DNA from: Capricornis sumatraensis
Lineage: Eukaryota > Chordata > Mammalia > Artiodactyla > Bovidae
Length of the DNA: 64,000 nucleotides
Direction of reading: 5' to 3'
Assembly (NCBI RefSeq): GCF_032405125.1
Contig: NW_027184617.1
Location: 6,386,001-6,450,000 of the forward strand
Shown piece by piece: positions 61,301 to 64,000 of the stretch (the first letter of the stretch is position 1; each line of letters opens with the position of its first letter). The translations under genes were made by a program, and so were the position numbers. Under the pieces are notes generated by a model. That model made no database searches and was not told the origin of the DNA. It was given only the letters and a program-made list of their open reading frames with translations.

Positions 61301-64000
61301 CCTTGCTGCAACTCAAGAAGTTCACCGCCACACCCGTCTCCACTCGAGAGGAAGCACGATGGTCCCGCCCACATCCAGAGGAGCCCCGTTTCCCCCTCGT
61401 AGCTCGAGATGAGGGATCCTTTCCCTGCTTTCAACGGAAAAGAATTCCCGGCGTTCCCGTCGCATCTCAAGAGGAGGCAGTCTCAAAGGAAAGGCGAGAG
61501 GAACTCCATGGTCGTACCACCATTCCAAGAGTCCCCCAAATGTCTCAGTCCATTCCAGAGGCAGCTCTTTGCCCTGCACTGGCTCATCTTTCACGCCGAG
61601 GATCGACTCACACCACGGTGGCACGTGGGACAGCCCTGTGGGAAAGCCTCGAGGGAAAGCCTCGAGGGAAAAACACAGATCCTTTGATCCACGCCACGGG
61701 AAGCGTGACATTGCTGCTACAGCCTGGAAGGAAAGCGCACGTGCATGCCCCCACTCGAGACGAGGCCTGACTCCCATGGGGAGACTACAGAAGTACCCAA
61801 AGATTCATGTCAGCCCCTGAGAGGATTCCTCGGTTCCGGCCCTGACTCCACACAAGGTTTTTGGCCCCGGTATCGACGGGAGAGGAATCCCGAGAGGCCC
61901 CCTAGCAACTCGCATGGGGACTGGCCTCTCCTGAGGCCACCAGGGCGGGTAGTTGAGGTCCCCGTCGTAACTCGAGAACACCTGCCGCAACTCGAGAAAA
62001 TCCAGGAAGTTCTCCCTTCCAGGCGAGATAAGGCCTATTTCCGATGAGGCGTCTGGAGACTAATGACACCTAACCTCTGGAACTTCGAAAGGGTCTTTCA
62101 CACCCTTGCTGCAACTCAAGAAGTTCACCGCCATACCCGTCTCCACTCGAGAGGAAGCACGATGGTCCCGCCCACATCCAGAGGAGCCCCGTTTCCCCCT
62201 CGTAGCTCGAGATGAGGGATCCTTTCCCTGCTTTCAACGGGAAAGAATTCCCGGCGTTCCCGTCGCATCTCAAGAGGAGGCACTCTCAACAGGAAAGGCG
62301 AGAGGAACTCCATGGTCGTACCACCATTCCAAGAGTCCCCCAGATGTCTCAGTCCATTCCAGAGGAAGCTCTTTGCCCTGCACTGGCTCATCTTTCACGC
62401 CGAGGATCGACTCACACCACGGTGGCACGTGGGACAGCCCTGTGGGAAAGCCTCGAGGGAAAGCCTCAAGGGAAAACCACAGATCCTTTGATCCACGCCA
62501 CGGGAAGCGTGACATTGCTGCTACAGCCTGGAAGGAAAGTGCACGTGCATGCCCCGACTCGAGACGAGGCCTCACTCCCCTGGGGAGACTCCAGAAGTAC
62601 CCAAAGATCCATGTCAGCCCCTGAGAGGAATCCTCGGTTACGGCCCTGACTCCACACAAGGTTTTTGGCCGCGGTATCGACGGGAGAGGAATCCCGAGAG
62701 GCCCCCTAGCAACTCGCATGGGGACTGGCCTCTCCTGAGGCCACCAGGGCGGGTCACTGAGGTCCCCGTCGTAACTCGAGAACACCTGCCGCAACTCGAG
62801 ATATTCCCGGAAGTTCCCCCTTCCAGGCGAGATGAGGCCTATTTCCGATGAGGCGTCTGGAGACTAATGACACCTAACCTCTGGAACTTCAAAAGGGTCT
62901 TTCACACCCTTGCTGCAACTCAAGAAGTTCACCGCCATACCCGTCTCCACTCGAGAGGAAGCACGATCGTCCCGCCCACATCCAGAGAAGCCCCCTTTCC
63001 CCTTCGTAGCTCGAGATGAGGGATCCTTTCCCTGCTTTCAATGGGAAAGAATTCCCGGCGTTCCCGTCGCATCTGAAGCGGAGGCACTCTCAACAGGAAA
63101 GGAGAGAGGAACTCCATGGTCGTACCACCATTCCAAGAGTCCCCCAGATGTCTCAGTCCATTCCAGAGGAAGCTCATTGCCCTGCACTGGCTCATCTTTC
63201 ACGCCGAGGATCGACTCACACCACGGTGGCACGTGGGACAGCCCTGTGGGAAAGCCTCGAGGGAAAGCCTCGAGGGAAAACCACAGATCCTTTGATCCAC
63301 GCCACGGGAAGCGTGACATTGCTGCTACAGCCTGGAAGGAAAGGGCACGTGCATGCCCCGACTCGAGAAGAGGCCTGACTCCCCTGGGGAGACTCCAGAA
63401 GTACCCAAAGATCCATGTCAGCCCCTGACAGGAATCCTCGGTTCCGGCCCTGACTCCACACAAGGTTTTTGGCCCCGGTATCGACGGGAGAGGAATCCCG
63501 AGAGGCCCCCTAGCAAGTCGCATGGGGACTGGCCTCTCCTGAGGCCACCAGGGCGGGTCCCTGAGGTCCCAGTCGTAACTCGAGAACAACTGCCGCAACT
63601 CGAGAAAATCCAGGAAGTTCTCCCTTCCAGGCGAGATGAGGCCTATTTCCGATGAGGCGTCTGGAGACTAATGACACCTAACCTCTGGAACTTCGAAAGG
63701 GTCTTTCACACCCTTGCTGCAACTCAAGAAGTTCACCGCCATACCCGTCTCCACTCGAGAGGAAGCACGATGGTCCCGCCCACATCCAGAGGAGCCCCGT
63801 TTCCCCCTCGTAGCTCGAGATGAGGGATCCTTTCCCTGCTTTCAACGGGAAAGAATTCCCGGTGTTCCCGTCCCATCTCAAGAGGAGGCACTCTCAACAG
63901 CAAAGGCGAGAGGAACTCCATGGTCGTACCACCATTCCAAGAGTCCTTCAGATGTCTCAGTCCATTCCAGAGGAACCTCTTTTCCCTGCACTGGCTCATC
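58393..64000. repeat. Heptamer HOR, copy 2, cut by the window edge
   Basis: This is the second copy of the heptamer, 5608 bp within the window and about 18 bp short of complete. The D, E, F, G, A, B and C types follow in order. Its F unit has lost one base (GGGACACCCTG at about 60831). Its B unit has TCAATGGG in place of TCAACGGG (63041-63048). Its last C unit has GTCCTTCAG and TTTTCCCTG. Whether further copies follow to the right cannot be seen here. Confidence 0.83.
63820..64000. repeat. Partial satellite monomer at the right window edge
   Basis: These are the first 181 bp of a type C unit (CCCGGTGTTCCCGTCCC, AACAGCAAAGG), cut by the window end. The array clearly continues beyond the window. 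Confidence 0.95.

Larger units (their letters stand above)
1..64000. repeat. Satellite DNA array, ~804-bp head-to-tail monomers (pecoran satellite I type)
   Basis: The whole window is one tandem array. Measured at the ATG of ATGAGGGATCC or its variants, units start at 433, 1237, 2041, 2845, 3649, 4453, 5257, 6047, 6850, 7652, 8455, 9259, 10062, 10866, 11670, 12474, 13278, 14081, 14884, 15688, 16492, 17296, 18100, 18904, 19708, 20511, 21315, 22119, 22923, 23726, 24530, 25334, 26138, 26942, 27745, 28549, 29340, 30143, 30946, 31750, 32541, 33343, 34132, 34935, 35739, 36542, 37346, 38137, 38940, 39744, 40548, 41351, 42142, 42946, 43750, 44541, 45345, 46136, 46940, 47744, 48548, 49352, 50156, 50960, 51764, 52568, 53371, 54175, 54979, 55783, 56586, 57390, 58194, 58998, 59802, 60606, 61409, 62212, 63016 and 63820. 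No unit is inverted and no other sequence interrupts the array. The ~0.8-kb unit with 31-bp subrepeats points to the ruminant satellite I family (bovine 1.715, caprine and cervid satellite I). The array itself is certain; the family name rests on recall of unit length and subrepeat structure. Confidence 0.97.

Noticed and set aside
1..64000. CRISPR array or bacterial repeat system
   Set aside because: Repeats of 31 bp are present, but they are diverged, contiguous subrepeats of an 804-bp unit with no unique spacers and no cas-like genes.
1..64000. Interspersed SINE, LINE or retrovirus insertions
   Set aside because: Every length difference between units is explained by the 13-bp motif or 1-bp losses. 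There is no extra sequence, poly(A) tail or target-site duplication anywhere.
1..64000. Ribosomal or other tandem gene cluster
   Set aside because: The 804-bp unit is too short and shows no rRNA, tRNA, snRNA or histone-like sequence.

Overview
The window is one uninterrupted tandem array of a GC-rich, CpG-rich satellite DNA. I find no genes, RNA genes, transposons, CRISPR arrays or unique sequence in it. The repeat unit is about 804 bp and every copy lies head to tail in the same orientation. Taking the ATG-AGGGATCC landmark as the start of a unit, there are 79 complete units plus a 432-bp partial unit on the left and a 181-bp partial unit on the right. Of the 79 units, 51 are exactly 804 bp. 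The other 28 are all shorter (789 to 803 bp) and none is longer.

Inside the unit, a degenerate 31-bp subrepeat with a TCGAGA-like core is visible as an evenly spaced ladder. From knowledge of repeat families, an ~0.8-kb unit built on 31-bp subrepeats is typical of the pecoran ruminant satellite I family: the bovine 1.715 satellite, the ~0.82-kb sheep/goat satellite I, and the ~0.8-kb cervid satellite I. The 804-bp length fits cervid satellite I best, so the likely source is (peri)centromeric heterochromatin of a deer, with a caprine as the main alternative. The species call is an inference and could not be checked here.

Layout, left to right. 1-17392 is mostly monomeric, with local monomer, dimer and trimer relationships. 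17393-23934 holds two almost identical copies of a 3215-bp tetramer. 23935-40100 is mixed monomers that differ in a 13-bp direct repeat, plus short dimer and trimer relationships. 40100-45920 is a 3994-bp pentamer that continues as a partial second copy to about 46700. 45921-64000 is a highly homogenised higher-order repeat (HOR) region. Using letters for monomer types, it reads A B A B C D E F G D E F G A B C D E F G A B C. It contains a 1608-bp dimer duplication, a 3215-bp tetramer duplication and a 5627-bp heptamer HOR.

Many open frames run through the array on both strands. They are by-products of a GC-rich, stop-poor repeat. They recur every 804 bp in several overlapping frames, and 13-bp and 1-bp indels shift them freely, so no CDS is annotated. 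The interest of the window lies in the nested recent duplications, the conversion-like patches of shared variants, the short dyad symmetries and the protein-binding-like motifs that recur in most units.
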